54,956 bases of DNA, from positions 1 through 54,956 of the forward strand of contig NZ_JFGS01000028.1 in assembly GCF_000740775.1 (NCBI RefSeq). The letters run 5' to 3'. The stretch comes from Haematobacter missouriensis (GTDB taxonomy: Bacteria; Pseudomonadota; Alphaproteobacteria; Rhodobacterales; Rhodobacteraceae). Below, piece by piece: positions 34,275 to 43,029 of this stretch. A program made the position numbers and the translations under genes. Each line of letters starts with the position of its first letter. Within the stretch, counting starts at the first letter, position 1. The notes beneath the pieces were generated by a model. It saw only the letters and a list, made by a program, of their open reading frames with translations, searched no databases and was not told the origin of the DNA.

Positions 34275-34557
34275 TTCCGGATTAAGGAGAGGCTCCTGCA
34301 CGATGGGAGCCGGATCCAGCGGCGCGGGAGAGCACAGGAGGATGGTTCTCAGGGGGATGGTCTCGCGATCACCTGCTTATGCCACTCTCCTGGGGTCGTC
34401 CGAAGGCAACATGGTGCTGCAAGAGAGCGGTTTTGCCTGCCAATTTTAGAGTGACCGCGGGACGGGAAAGTGATTTGCATTGCCTTTCCAAGGCGTCAGT
34501 CTGAGACGGACGGGCCTGCCGCTCCCTGCCGGGCCGCCAGATGCGGACGCTGACGCC

Positions 34558-36435
34558 ATGATCCTTTCCCCCTTCCTCCGTCGCCGGAGGGCAATCGACG
34601 GCCTTACCGGGGCGGGGCATCACCTTCCGACGGAAAGAGGGGGCGCGGGCCATGTCCGCCTGCCTCCCGCAGCCTTGCTGGTCGCGCTGCTCGTCACCTT
34701 TCTGGCCGCGCTGCCGGTGGCGATGCGCCCCGCAGCAGCCTCCCCACCTTCGGGGCAGGTCGCGACGCCGGTGGCGATGGAAACCTTTACTGTCAGCTCA
34801 TCCGACGGAACGGTGCAGATATCCGGCCTGATGCCAGAAGGATCGCGGATCGGCTATACTTCCGACCCGCAGCGTCAGGCCGTCATCGTGCCGCCTGCGG
34901 GGGGGGTCGTGCGTGTTGTCTCGCGCACCCCTGCGACGACGACCGATGCCTACGGGCGGACGATCCATGGTGCCACGCTCAATCCCGGACCCGACCGCCG
35001 CGGATACGATCAGCGGGCCAAGTCCCAGGACAGCCGTGTCAACGCCATGCATCAGCCCGATGCGGTGGCGCATTTCCCGCTCGAGATGCGGCGGGGGGAT
35101 ATACTGGTTGCGGCCCGGTCTCATATCCGGCGCGCCGGGGCGTCCGGCACGTCGCTGGTGGATGAATACTTCAGCCTGATGATCGCCGATACCCTGCCCG
35201 GCGCCAACGACTTCGCACCCCCCGTGAACCGGGCGGAGGTGGGGCCCATCGTTCTGGAGCGGGTGGACGTGGATCGCATCCTGCGCACGCTTCCGCGCCA
35301 TTCCGCAGCCGGCACCCGGCCGCCACGCGATCTCGATGCCTATCTAGCGCGGGCGGAGAAGTTTCAGGCATCGCTCGGCACGAACACCATTCCGGGAAAC
35401 GGGGCGGAGCAGGGCGGTTTCCGGGAATACATGCCCTATGGCACGGGGGTGGAGGACAGCAATTACGGGCGGGAGGTGGCGGCGATGCAGGCAGGGATCC
35501 TGCCCCTCCTGTGGACCGACGCCGGCTCTCCCGAGCAGGTCCGGCGTGCCGTGCACGCGGTGATTTCATGGGGAATTCAGGTCCGCGGCATCGATCTCGG
35601 CCCGAATGGCGGGTTGTGGTCCTTCATGTTCCCCATGGTCTATCTCGAGCAGCATTGGGCAGGGGCGGATCTCTCGGGGTTCATCATCGGGGACCGGGGG
35701 GAAAGCTCTCCCGCAGGAGGCAACATCCTCGGCCAGTATTATGTGGAGACGGCGGAAAGCCTCGCACGGTACCGCACCCCGCATGAAAGCCTGGATCTGC
35801 CATTGATTACTCACATTCGCACTGTTGTCAGCGTGGCGGGGCCGAAAGTCACCATTTCCAACAGCGAGACGGAACGGCCGAACAGCAACATGAGCAAGGG
35901 GGGGCTGGCAGGCCTGCTGCTGAAATCCGTCGACGGCGCGAAAAGCGCCCGGATCTCCCAGCCTCGCGGGGGCAACGTGAGGGGCGATATCACCCTGACC
36001 CTCATGGGAGGCAACCCCTTCCGTCCCGGTGATCGGGTCTTCATGTCGGAGGACGGGACGCTGAAACCCGGTGATCCGAACTGGGCGATCCGCTGGGGCA
36101 CAGATACGCGCAGCGCGCGCCAGGCGGACAATCCCTCGCCATTTGCGGATTACCGGGTGATCGCGACAGGGCTGGAATTCGTGATGGCGGCGCAGGCACT
36201 GGGAATCGTCCAGCCGTCCTGGAAGGCGAGCCTTGTGGAATATGCCCGCCGCACCGTTCCGCCCGTGGGGCGTGAGTTCGGCAATTACCCCTCTGCGCAA
36301 TGGCCCTATCCGCATATCTCTGAGGATGAGGTGACAGGGCACAACAACCCGCGCGACACATGGGGACTGCGCCTGTGGCGCAAGCATTGGGCGGAACTGG
36401 CCCGAATTCCGCAGATCCCCGCTTCGGCAGAGTGA
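34558..36435 (+). CDS. Large exported or anchored protein of unknown function
   Basis: 625 residues, not assigned to a family. A hydrophobic segment (LLVALLVTFLAALPVA, about residues 43-58) after a basic N-terminus suggests export or anchoring. A small beta domain follows (TFTVSSSDGTVQISGLMPEG), then a long mostly helical part with many aromatic residues (FREYMPYGTGVEDSNYGREV, MFPMVYLEQHWAGADLSGF, then a later WPYPHI block), which recalls catalytic barrels of polysaccharide-active enzymes, but no family can be named. The ATG at 34558 was chosen over an upstream TTG. Located beside the partition genes and among exopolysaccharide genes; the role is unknown. Confidence 0.7.
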   Translation: MILSPFLRRRRAIDGLTGAGHHLPTERGGAGHVRLPPAALLVALLVTFLAALPVAMRPAAASPPSGQVATPVAMETFTVSSSDGTVQISGLMPEGSRIGYTSDPQRQAVIVPPAGGVVRVVSRTPATTTDAYGRTIHGATLNPGPDRRGYDQRAKSQDSRVNAMHQPDAVAHFPLEMRRGDILVAARSHIRRAGASGTSLVDEYFSLMIADTLPGANDFAPPVNRAEVGPIVLERVDVDRILRTLPRHSAAGTRPPRDLDAYLARAEKFQASLGTNTIPGNGAEQGGFREYMPYGTGVEDSNYGREVAAMQAGILPLLWTDAGSPEQVRRAVHAVISWGIQVRGIDLGPNGGLWSFMFPMVYLEQHWAGADLSGFIIGDRGESSPAGGNILGQYYVETAESLARYRTPHESLDLPLITHIRTVVSVAGPKVTISNSETERPNSNMSKGGLAGLLLKSVDGAKSARISQPRGGNVRGDITLTLMGGNPFRPGDRVFMSEDGTLKPGDPNWAIRWGTDTRSARQADNPSPFADYRVIATGLEFVMAAQALGIVQPSWKASLVEYARRTVPPVGREFGNYPSAQWPYPHISEDEVTGHNNPRDTWGLRLWRKHWAELARIPQIPASAE

Positions 36436-36494
36436 GGGGCCATCTTCGTGGCGGGGTCGTGATGGCCTGAGGGCCGATTGCCCGGCAAGGCCGG

Positions 36495-37334
36495 TCAGCG
36501 CAAGCGTCCCTCGCCATCCGGGGTGACATCGGGTTGGCTTCGGTTCCCCAAGGCCCCGATCCGTGCTCCCAAGTGCTCCATCAGGCCCTTTGGCGCGCGG
36601 AACAGCCAGGGGGCAAAGCGATCCGTGATCTGCCGCAGCGCGATGGCCAGAGCGACACAGGCGAGCGTCACCGCCGGTACCGCCCATATGGAACTGTAGG
36701 AATAGCCCTTCGCCATCTTCAGCAGCGGGCCCACCATCGCGAAATGCAGCACGAAGATCTCAAGCGACCGGCTCCCGACGAAAGTGAAAGCGTTCTGCAC
36801 GACGGCAAGATGTTTGGAAATCAGGATCGATGCCGAAAGGATCAGCGCCACGCCCGACAAGGATAGAAGGAAGACGAGGTCCAACCGGGAGGCGAGCAAA
36901 GCGACCATCAGCGCGGCGGTCAGAGCGATCCACGGCCAGCGGTACAGCGCGGAGACCATCTGCCGACCATACCAGACCGCGAAGAAGAAGAATGTCCCGT
37001 ATTTGACAACGCTGCGCTGGTGGGTGGAAAGGCTGACCCAGAAATCCTGCGGCAGATCGTGGTACGCAAGCAGCGAAAGGGCCAGAGACAGCGCAAGGGC
37101 CAGCGTCTTATGCCTGCGCAACAGATAGGAGAGCAGCCGGTAGATGATCAGCCCCCAGATGAACCAGAGGTGGATCTCCGGCCTGTACCAGGAGGTCAGG
37201 ATATAACTTGGCGGGCGGCCCTGAACCAGGGTGTAGATCACCGTCCACAGTCCGCATATCCACAGCAGGTCCAGAATCTTCCGGCGGAAGAAGTCTTCCC
37301 ATGTGCCCGACAGGGAATGGGCAACACCCCGAAA
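36495..37334 (-). pseudogene. Acyltransferase-3 family membrane protein, N-terminus missing
   Basis: The frame open from 37334 to 36495 encodes FFRRKILDLLWICGLWTVIY and then about eight hydrophobic segments, ending GRSLEIFVLHFAMVGPLLK and a soluble tail. This matches acyltransferase-3 (OafA/OpgC-like) proteins from the arginine-rich loop after the second or third helix onward. The conserved first helices with the catalytic histidine are absent: an in-frame stop lies at 37335-37337 and unrelated sequence begins there. A GTG at 37241 could start a shorter product, but it would lack the active site. Confidence 0.7.
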
Positions 37335-37457
37335 TCAATAGCTCCTGAGCCTAGAGGAAAGCCTCGGCCCCTACTGTCGCGCCAAAGCCAGCCCCGGCAC
37401 GCCGGTCTGCCGGCAGGCCATCAATCCGCGCTCCGGGGAGAGCCGGAGAAGACGCGC

Positions 37458-38173
37458 CATTCGCTTGCCAATGTCGGGCTGTCGCTACGCCATCTCGGCC
37501 TGCCGATCCTCTATCCCCGCCCGGGATACGGGGCGATCATGGCGGCGGCGCTGGGGCGGCTGGACGCGGCGGGGGCAAGGGTTCTGCAGGGCTGCCGGAT
37601 CGAACGGCTTCGGATCGGCCCGGAGGACGTGCTGGCCGAAACTGCGCGGGGCCCCGGTCCGGGCCCGGCGGCTCCTCATGTCCTCGCGCGCGCCCATGCG
37701 CCGATCGCGGGGGTGGATCCGCTCCGGCAGGATTGCCTGCGCGTCCGCACCTTCAGCGCCGTCCTGCATCTGGAAGGGCCGCCGCCCGATTTCGCGGGCT
37801 ATGTGGAGGTGATCGGCCATGGGGTGGTAAAGCGCGCCCGGAATGTCACGGGCTTTGCCGTGCCCGGGGTCATGGCGGGCCGGTCGCTGGTGACGGTCCA
37901 GTTCCGCGAGGATCCCCGGATCGCCGATCCTGCCCTGCTGGGCGAAGAGGCGCGCAACTGGCTCGTACGGCTCGGCCTTCTGGGGGAAGCCGGGTCATCG
38001 GCACGCATCGGGACGATTTCGATCTGGCGACCTTGTCCGTACGGGCGCTGACCGCGATTGAGGCGCGTCACCCGGACAGGGTCACGGTGCTCAGGACGGT
38101 CGATCTCGGGGATCAGGGTTACGACGTGGCGCCTGCCCCAGCCCGCCTGCCCGTTGCCCGCGGGTTTCCCTGA
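37458..38173 (+). pseudogene. Fragment of an FAD-dependent amine-oxidase-like protein, frameshifted
   Basis: The first frame reads HSLANVGLSLRHLGLPILYP, then GYGAIMAAALGRLDAAGARV, a pattern seen in flavin amine-oxidase-like proteins after the FAD domain. Near 38000 the sense moves to another frame (HRDDFDLATLSVRALTAIEA, ending PVARGFP at 38173). The N-terminal FAD-binding motif is missing. It is therefore broken at both ends. The family call is moderate only. The end overlaps the convergent VanZ gene by about 80 bp. Confidence 0.5.
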
Positions 38174-38723
38174 CGGCCCTCCATCCGCGCCACAGTGCGA
38201 ACCCCGTCATCACCCCCGCGAAGTTCATGATCAGGTCGTCCACGTCGAACAGCCGGTAGGGGCAGGGGTAGATGCCCCAGTTGCCGGTGATCTGGGTGAG
38301 TTCGATCCCCAACGTAAGCGTGGCGGCAAAGATCGCCGCCAGCAGCCACCGCCCCGTCACCTGCGCGAGGGCGAGGCCAATCACCATGCAGACCAGATAA
38401 TTCATGATCGTGGAGGCCACGGTGAGATTGGTCACCCACGCAGAGAACGGCGCGCCTGTTCTGATCAGCCGGTTGAAGGAGGGCAGGAAGTGAAACGGCT
38501 GAAGCTGGGTATGCACCGCGCCCGGCACACAAATGAATGTCGCCCGATCGGGAAAGGGATAGAGGGCGAGGGTGACCATGAACAGCGTCGACAGCAGCAA
38601 AAGCAGCCCACCCCTGCCGATCCGTCGCCCCGCAAGCCGCAGCACCAGAGCCACGCATCCGGTGATCAGGGTCGCATAGACAAGGGCCATTGCCAGATAG
38701 GCCGCGATCTGGAGGGAGGTCAT
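38091..38723 (-). CDS. VanZ-family membrane protein
   Basis: 210 residues with about five membrane helices. The pattern LYPFPD near the first loop, ASTIMNYLVCMVIGLALA and then TLGIELTQI...CPYRLFDVDDLIMNFAGVM is the VanZ signature (E-x-x-Q and D-x-x-x-N-x-x-G). VanZ-like proteins in polysaccharide loci have no settled function. The start at 38723 was preferred; an in-frame ATG at 38753 exists. Confidence 0.75.
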   Translation of the reverse strand: MTSLQIAAYLAMALVYATLITGCVALVLRLAGRRIGRGGLLLLLSTLFMVTLALYPFPDRATFICVPGAVHTQLQPFHFLPSFNRLIRTGAPFSAWVTNLTVASTIMNYLVCMVIGLALAQVTGRWLLAAIFAATLTLGIELTQITGNWGIYPCPYRLFDVDDLIMNFAGVMTGFALWRGWRAVRETRGQRAGGLGQAPRRNPDPRDRPS

Positions 38724-38996
38724 GGTTTGGCTTTCCGTCTGTCTGGGGCGCATGGCCCTTTTGCGCGGGGGAGGCAGGCGCGATGATCAGCATATCGCCA
38801 CAGGCAGCCGCCGTCAGGGGGGACGGTCACTGCGTTCGGTCACGGCGGATCACGGCTGCGTTGCCGCGCTCATCCGGGGCGCTACCCGAAGGTGGTGCTT
38901 GGGGGACTTGCGATGGCGGGGCGAGGGATGGTTTCGCTGGCCGGGATAGTCCCGGCGCGACTGGCCGCCGTGCCCGGACTTGAGGAACCCCGCCCT

Positions 38997-39012
38997 GTTT
39001 CGCGCGCGAAAC
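38997..39012. promoter_or_regulatory. parS-like partition palindrome, site 7
   Basis: Core GTTTCGCGCGCGAAAC, just after the stop codon of the SDR gene; the outer bases (CT...CT) are not symmetrical. It is the most distant site, 4.7 kb from site 6. Confidence 0.75.
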
Positions 39013-39013
39013 C

Positions 39014-39751
39014 TCAGGCCGTGGAGCCGCCGTCCACCGTGACGACGCTGCCGGAGACCTTGCCGCCATCGGGGCCGAGCAGATACATCACCGCGCCCGC
39101 CGCATCGTCCGGGTCGGGCAGGCCGAGGGGCGCGCGGCGCTTGATCGAGTCCATCTTGTCGGACGGAATGCCGAGGCTCATCTCCGTCACCATGTATCCC
39201 GGCGCCACGCAGTTCACCGTGATCCCCCGCTTGCCGAGTTCGCGCGAGAGCGAACGCGTGAACCCTTCCAGCCCCGCCTTGGTCGCCGCATAGGCGGCCA
39301 GCCCGTTGAACCCGGTGGAGGCGATGATGGAGGAGATCGACACGATCCGCCCCGCCCGCGCCGAGAGCATGGAGCGGGAGGCGTATTTCGCGAAGACGAT
39401 GGCGGAGGTGAGGTTCACGTCCATCATGTACTGGATGTCGGTCAGGTGCTGGGTGGCGAGCACCCCGTCCATGCCGATGCCGGCATTGTTGACCATGCCC
39501 CAGATCGGCCCGTGCCGGTCCACCGTCTCCCGGATGAAGGGGGGGATCGCGTCCAGCTTGCTCACGTCGAACGGATGGAATTCCACCTTGTCCCCGCCGT
39601 ATTCGGTGATCAGCGCTTCATAGGCCGGGGTCAGTTTCCGCGACAGGCCGACGAGCCGGTAGGACGGATCCGCCGCCACCCGGCGGGCGATGGCAAGGCC
39701 CAGACCTTGCGAGACGCCGGTGACGATGACAGTCTTCAGGGGGGTCGTCAT
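39014..39751 (-). CDS. FabG-like short-chain dehydrogenase/reductase
   Basis: 245 residues. Rossmann motif TGVSQGLGLAIARRV, NNAGIG, catalytic Ser in IVSISSIIAS and YAATK, and the FabG-type end GSVVTVDGGSTA. It probably reduces a 3-oxoacyl group on the carrier protein encoded nearby, or oxidises/reduces a sugar. It starts 7 bp after the ligase gene, as the last gene of a four-gene unit. Confidence 0.85.
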   Translation of the reverse strand: MTTPLKTVIVTGVSQGLGLAIARRVAADPSYRLVGLSRKLTPAYEALITEYGGDKVEFHPFDVSKLDAIPPFIRETVDRHGPIWGMVNNAGIGMDGVLATQHLTDIQYMMDVNLTSAIVFAKYASRSMLSARAGRIVSISSIIASTGFNGLAAYAATKAGLEGFTRSLSRELGKRGITVNCVAPGYMVTEMSLGIPSDKMDSIKRRAPLGLPDPDDAAGAVMYLLGPDGGKVSGSVVTVDGGSTA

Positions 39752-39758
39752 GAGTGGA

Positions 39759-41630
39759 TCAGGCCTTTACTTGGGAACGGACGATCTTGCCGGCGGCATT
39801 CGTCTCCAGATGATCGACGAAGCGCCACATGGCGGGCACGGCCTCACGTTCGAGATGGGCCTGTGCATGGGCCAGCAGCTCCCGCTTCAGCGCCGCACGG
39901 TCGGCGGCGGGATCGGCGGGGACGATGGTGGCGACGAGCAGGTTGCCGGTGATCGGGCTGGATTTCGCCGCGACCTGGGCAAGGCTCACCCGCGGATCGG
40001 CGGTCAGCACCGCCTCCACCCGTTCGGGATAGACCTTCACGCCGCCGACATTCACCACGCCGCTGTCACGCCCGAGGAAATGCACCCGCGCGCCCTCCGC
40101 ATCGGGCCGGATCTCCACCCGGTCGCCGGAGCGGACATAGCCCTCCGCATCGATGTCGAGCTGGTTGTCCCCCAGATAGCGGGTCCGGTGCGCCTCCGGC
40201 GGGCGAAGCCAGAGCATCCCCTCCTCCACCCGCATGGCAAGGCCGGCGGGAGCCTCGGCGGAGAGATAGCTTTCGGGGAAGCCCGCCCGCCCGTCGTTCA
40301 CGGCAAAGCCCACGCCGATCTCGGTCGAGGCATAGATATGCGTGACGCGGGCCCGGGGAAAACGTGCGCGGATCGCGTCCAGCACCGTCTGTTCGGCGAT
40401 CTCGCCGCCCAACGTGATCTGGCGGAGGGGCAGTTCCTCCGCCCCCGGCGCCATGAGGAGCCGCCGCCAGAGCGTCGGCGTCGCGGAAAGGTGGGTGACA
40501 CCCGCCGCCGCCATCTCTGCCACCTGCGCGCCAAGGGCGGCGTCGCGGTCGATCGCGGCCAGCGTGCCATGGCCGGTCATCGCCTGCAGGCCGACCTGCA
40601 TCCCGGCAAAGCGGGTCATGTCGTAGAGCAGCCCCCAGACCGGCAACGCCTCCGGCCGCGTTCCCCGAACGGAACGGGTCAGCGAGGCCACGCTGTGGGT
40701 GACGATCTTCGGCACGCCGGTCGTGCCCGAGGTTGTCATGAGCCAGAGGGTGGCGACGGGCGGGGCATCCCCCGCCGGACCACGCGCCGCCTCCGGCGTG
40801 AGGATGGGGAGGGGAGTTTTGCTCAGACCGGAACCCGGTGCGGGCTGTCGTGCGGATTGTGGGTGCCCAGACTGTTGGGAGCCAGACTGCTGAGGGCCAG
40901 ACTGCGGGGCGGCAGACTGTAGGTGCGCTGATTGCGGGGGAAGAGCCGCCGCAGTCGCCACCGTGTTTGTCCCCTTTACCGCAGCATTTGCTGCGGGCGC
41001 GGCGGCTGCTTCAGCCCCGGACGCTGGTCCAGACACTGGGCCGGATGCCGGGCCAGACACTGGAGCCGCCGCTCCGGCGGTCGTCCCGCTGCCCTGCGCC
41101 GGCTCGGACGCCTGCCCAGGGGTCGGTCCGGCGGCCTGCGCTGTGGGCGCCCCGGGGATCGGCCCGATGTTTGGTCCGGTATTTGATGCAGTATTTGATC
41201 CGGCGGCGGCACCCGTTGCGAGGCCCGATGTGGCATCCGCTGCGGGGGCGTCCGATACAGCTACAGAGTCATCCGCTGCGGCGGAAGCAGGGCTGACTGC
41301 CAGAAGCTCCTCCCGGTCGGTGACGATATGGGTGATCCCCGCCACCTCCGCCAGCGCCGCGACCACCTCGGGCGAGAAACTGTAGGAGGTGAGCAGCAGC
41401 GCCTCCACCCCCCCGTCGAGCGCGACGAGCGTGCGCGCCAGCGCCCCGGTGTCGTGAATGGAGAGCAGCACGCGCGCTGAGGGCGGAAGCCCTTTCGGCC
41501 CCTCCGCCAGCGCTTCGGCGACGGTGACATCGCGCGCGCCTTCCCGGATCAGCACATCCGTTCCCGGACGTGCCGCCAGCATTTCCCTGAGTGTGGCCAT
41601 CATTGCACCGGCAAACCGTTCAGAAATCAT
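39759..41630 (-). CDS. AMP-forming acyl/aminoacyl ligase with long disordered insert
   Basis: 623-residue member of the ANL superfamily. The adenylation signature is LMTTSGTTGVPKIVTHS (about residues 297-313), then YASTEIGVGF and GYVRSGDRVEIR, and a C-terminal NAAGKIVRSQVKA with the catalytic lysine. It would activate a carboxylate as an adenylate and load the adjacent carrier protein, like DltA with DltC. Residues about 113-285 are an Ala/Pro/Gly/Ser/Gln-rich low-complexity insert between the N-terminal subdomain and the P-loop, absent from normal family members. The substrate is unknown. Confidence 0.82.
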   Translation of the reverse strand: MISERFAGAMMATLREMLAARPGTDVLIREGARDVTVAEALAEGPKGLPPSARVLLSIHDTGALARTLVALDGGVEALLLTSYSFSPEVVAALAEVAGITHIVTDREELLAVSPASAAADDSVAVSDAPAADATSGLATGAAAGSNTASNTGPNIGPIPGAPTAQAAGPTPGQASEPAQGSGTTAGAAAPVSGPASGPVSGPASGAEAAAAPAANAAVKGTNTVATAAALPPQSAHLQSAAPQSGPQQSGSQQSGHPQSARQPAPGSGLSKTPLPILTPEAARGPAGDAPPVATLWLMTTSGTTGVPKIVTHSVASLTRSVRGTRPEALPVWGLLYDMTRFAGMQVGLQAMTGHGTLAAIDRDAALGAQVAEMAAAGVTHLSATPTLWRRLLMAPGAEELPLRQITLGGEIAEQTVLDAIRARFPRARVTHIYASTEIGVGFAVNDGRAGFPESYLSAEAPAGLAMRVEEGMLWLRPPEAHRTRYLGDNQLDIDAEGYVRSGDRVEIRPDAEGARVHFLGRDSGVVNVGGVKVYPERVEAVLTADPRVSLAQVAAKSSPITGNLLVATIVPADPAADRAALKRELLAHAQAHLEREAVPAMWRFVDHLETNAAGKIVRSQVKA

Positions 41631-41662
41631 GCAGACGGCAATTCTCCAGCCTGCCCTCCCGC

Positions 41663-41944
41663 TCAGACGGCGGGGCGGTACTTGTCGTAGAAGGCCACGA
41701 ATTCCCCGAAGGTGCGGGGGTAATAGGCATCCTCCGCGATGGTGAACGGGTCGTAGCCCAGCTCCTCCTCCAGGGTGGAGACGAAGATGGCGAAGCCGAG
41801 GCTGTCCAGGCCGCTTTCCAGCAGGACGGTGTCCTCGGCCAGCTCCGGCGCGGGCTGGCCCGGCACTTCCACGTCCCAGACGTCGTTGAAGACTTTACGG
41901 ATGGCGGCGTTCAGGTCGGCATCCTTGTCCACGATGGCGTTCAT
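41663..41944 (-). CDS. Acyl carrier protein
   Basis: 93 residues. LLESGLDSLGFAIFVSTLEE carries the phosphopantetheine site Ser48. The start at 41944 follows AAGGAG. It sits between the hexapeptide acyltransferase and the ligase, all on the same strand with short gaps, so it is a dedicated carrier and not the fatty-acid AcpP. Confidence 0.9.
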   Translation of the reverse strand: MNAIVDKDADLNAAIRKVFNDVWDVEVPGQPAPELAEDTVLLESGLDSLGFAIFVSTLEEELGYDPFTIAEDAYYPRTFGEFVAFYDKYRPAV

Positions 41945-41985
41945 GTTGTTCTCCTTGCAAGGCCGGGGGAGGTCCGGCCGTTTGA

Positions 41986-42441
41986 TCAGTGGGCGACGGG
42001 GCTGTCGTTGCCCTTGTCGAGACGGATGCCCCATTTGCTAGTGACGATGTTCTGTTCCACGACCTTGCCCGGATTGCCCATTACGACGCTGTTCGGCGGA
42101 ACGTCGCGGACAACCACTGTGTTGGGAGAGATGATGCAGCCATCCCCCACCTTCACTCCGGCAAGAATGATAGCATTGAAGCCCAGAAAGCAATTCCTGC
42201 CCACATAAGTGTCCTTCCACGTTCGGGTGACGAAGTCGTGGGTCAGAATTGCTGCACCGCCGGTAATCGCGGTGTAATCGCCGATATGCACACCCTTCGG
42301 GTTGGTCCGGTCCAGCCGCGCGCCACGCGAGATGCGGACATGCTCTCCCAGATCCATGCCATAGAGGTGACGGTATTTGAATTCGGTGATCTTGACGAGG
42401 ATCTTAAAGAGGCGGGTTCTGATTTGACTGAAACCTGACAC
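41986..42441 (-). CDS. Hexapeptide-repeat acyltransferase
   Basis: 151 residues, left-handed beta-helix family (NPKGVHIGDYTAITGGAAIL, then THDFVTRTW, then VKVGDGCIISPNTVVVRDVP). The H in THDF is the expected catalytic histidine. The ORF begins with GTG. It likely transfers the acyl group from the adjacent carrier protein, or acetyl-CoA, to a sugar. First gene of the unit acyltransferase-ACP-ligase-SDR. Confidence 0.82.
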   Translation of the reverse strand: MSGFSQIRTRLFKILVKITEFKYRHLYGMDLGEHVRISRGARLDRTNPKGVHIGDYTAITGGAAILTHDFVTRTWKDTYVGRNCFLGFNAIILAGVKVGDGCIISPNTVVVRDVPPNSVVMGNPGKVVEQNIVTSKWGIRLDKGNDSPVAH

Positions 42442-43029
42442 TGGGCGGCACTCTCAAAAAACAATGACTTGAGTGTGCCGAAACTTATCAAAGTATACAA
42501 GGGACCTCTCCGCCTGAGGGCGTTGCATAGGCGGCAACGAGCCGTTTCCAGCAGGCCGGATGCCCGGGAAATGGTCTCACATGGTACCCTTCCGGTTGCA
42601 TTCCGTGCTGAACGGCCTGCCGCGGTTCCCCTCGGGCAGTCCTCCGAGGGCAACTTCCCGCCCCGCCTTCCGGTCGCCGATTCTGTTGCTGCAATGCAGC
42701 ATTAACAGGCTTTCCGGGGCGGGGTGAGGGGAGGGCCACCCTGTCTGTCGTGTTGCCTCTCCTGACCTGCGGAGCCGATTTGAGCGAGGCGGTGGCCGTT
42801 GCGGCAACGGGGAGGGGGAGCGTACGCCCCGCCAACGTTCTGCTTATCCGGAAGAGGTAGCTTGCCCGTTCATTGCACCGGATCCCGGGTTTCCGGGGTC
42901 CGTATCTGGGCAGGAGATTGAAATGGGACGGCAGTGGAAGCGAATCGCCCCCCGGCTGGGGATCGCCCCGGCAGGTGGATATCCGGCGGGAACTACCTCG
43001 TGGCACAGGGCGGGGAGGCTCGGAGCGGC
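42442..43029. other. Divergent intergenic region between acyl module and SGNH copy 2
   Basis: 588 bp with no recognisable gene. It contains candidate operator site C at 42687-42701. The open frames are GC-rich shadows. Confidence 0.5.
42687..42701. promoter_or_regulatory. Candidate shared operator, site C
   Basis: TGCTGCAATGCAGCA, a perfect odd-centred palindrome containing CTGC-AAT-GCAG; its complement reads TGCTGCATTGCAGCA, matching sites A, B and D. It lies 246 bp from the acyltransferase start and 329 bp from SGNH copy 2. Confidence 0.5.

Noticed and set aside
36436-36494. GGCCATC ... GATGGCC hairpin as a bidirectional terminator
   Set aside because: The loop is long and no T-run follows on either strand.
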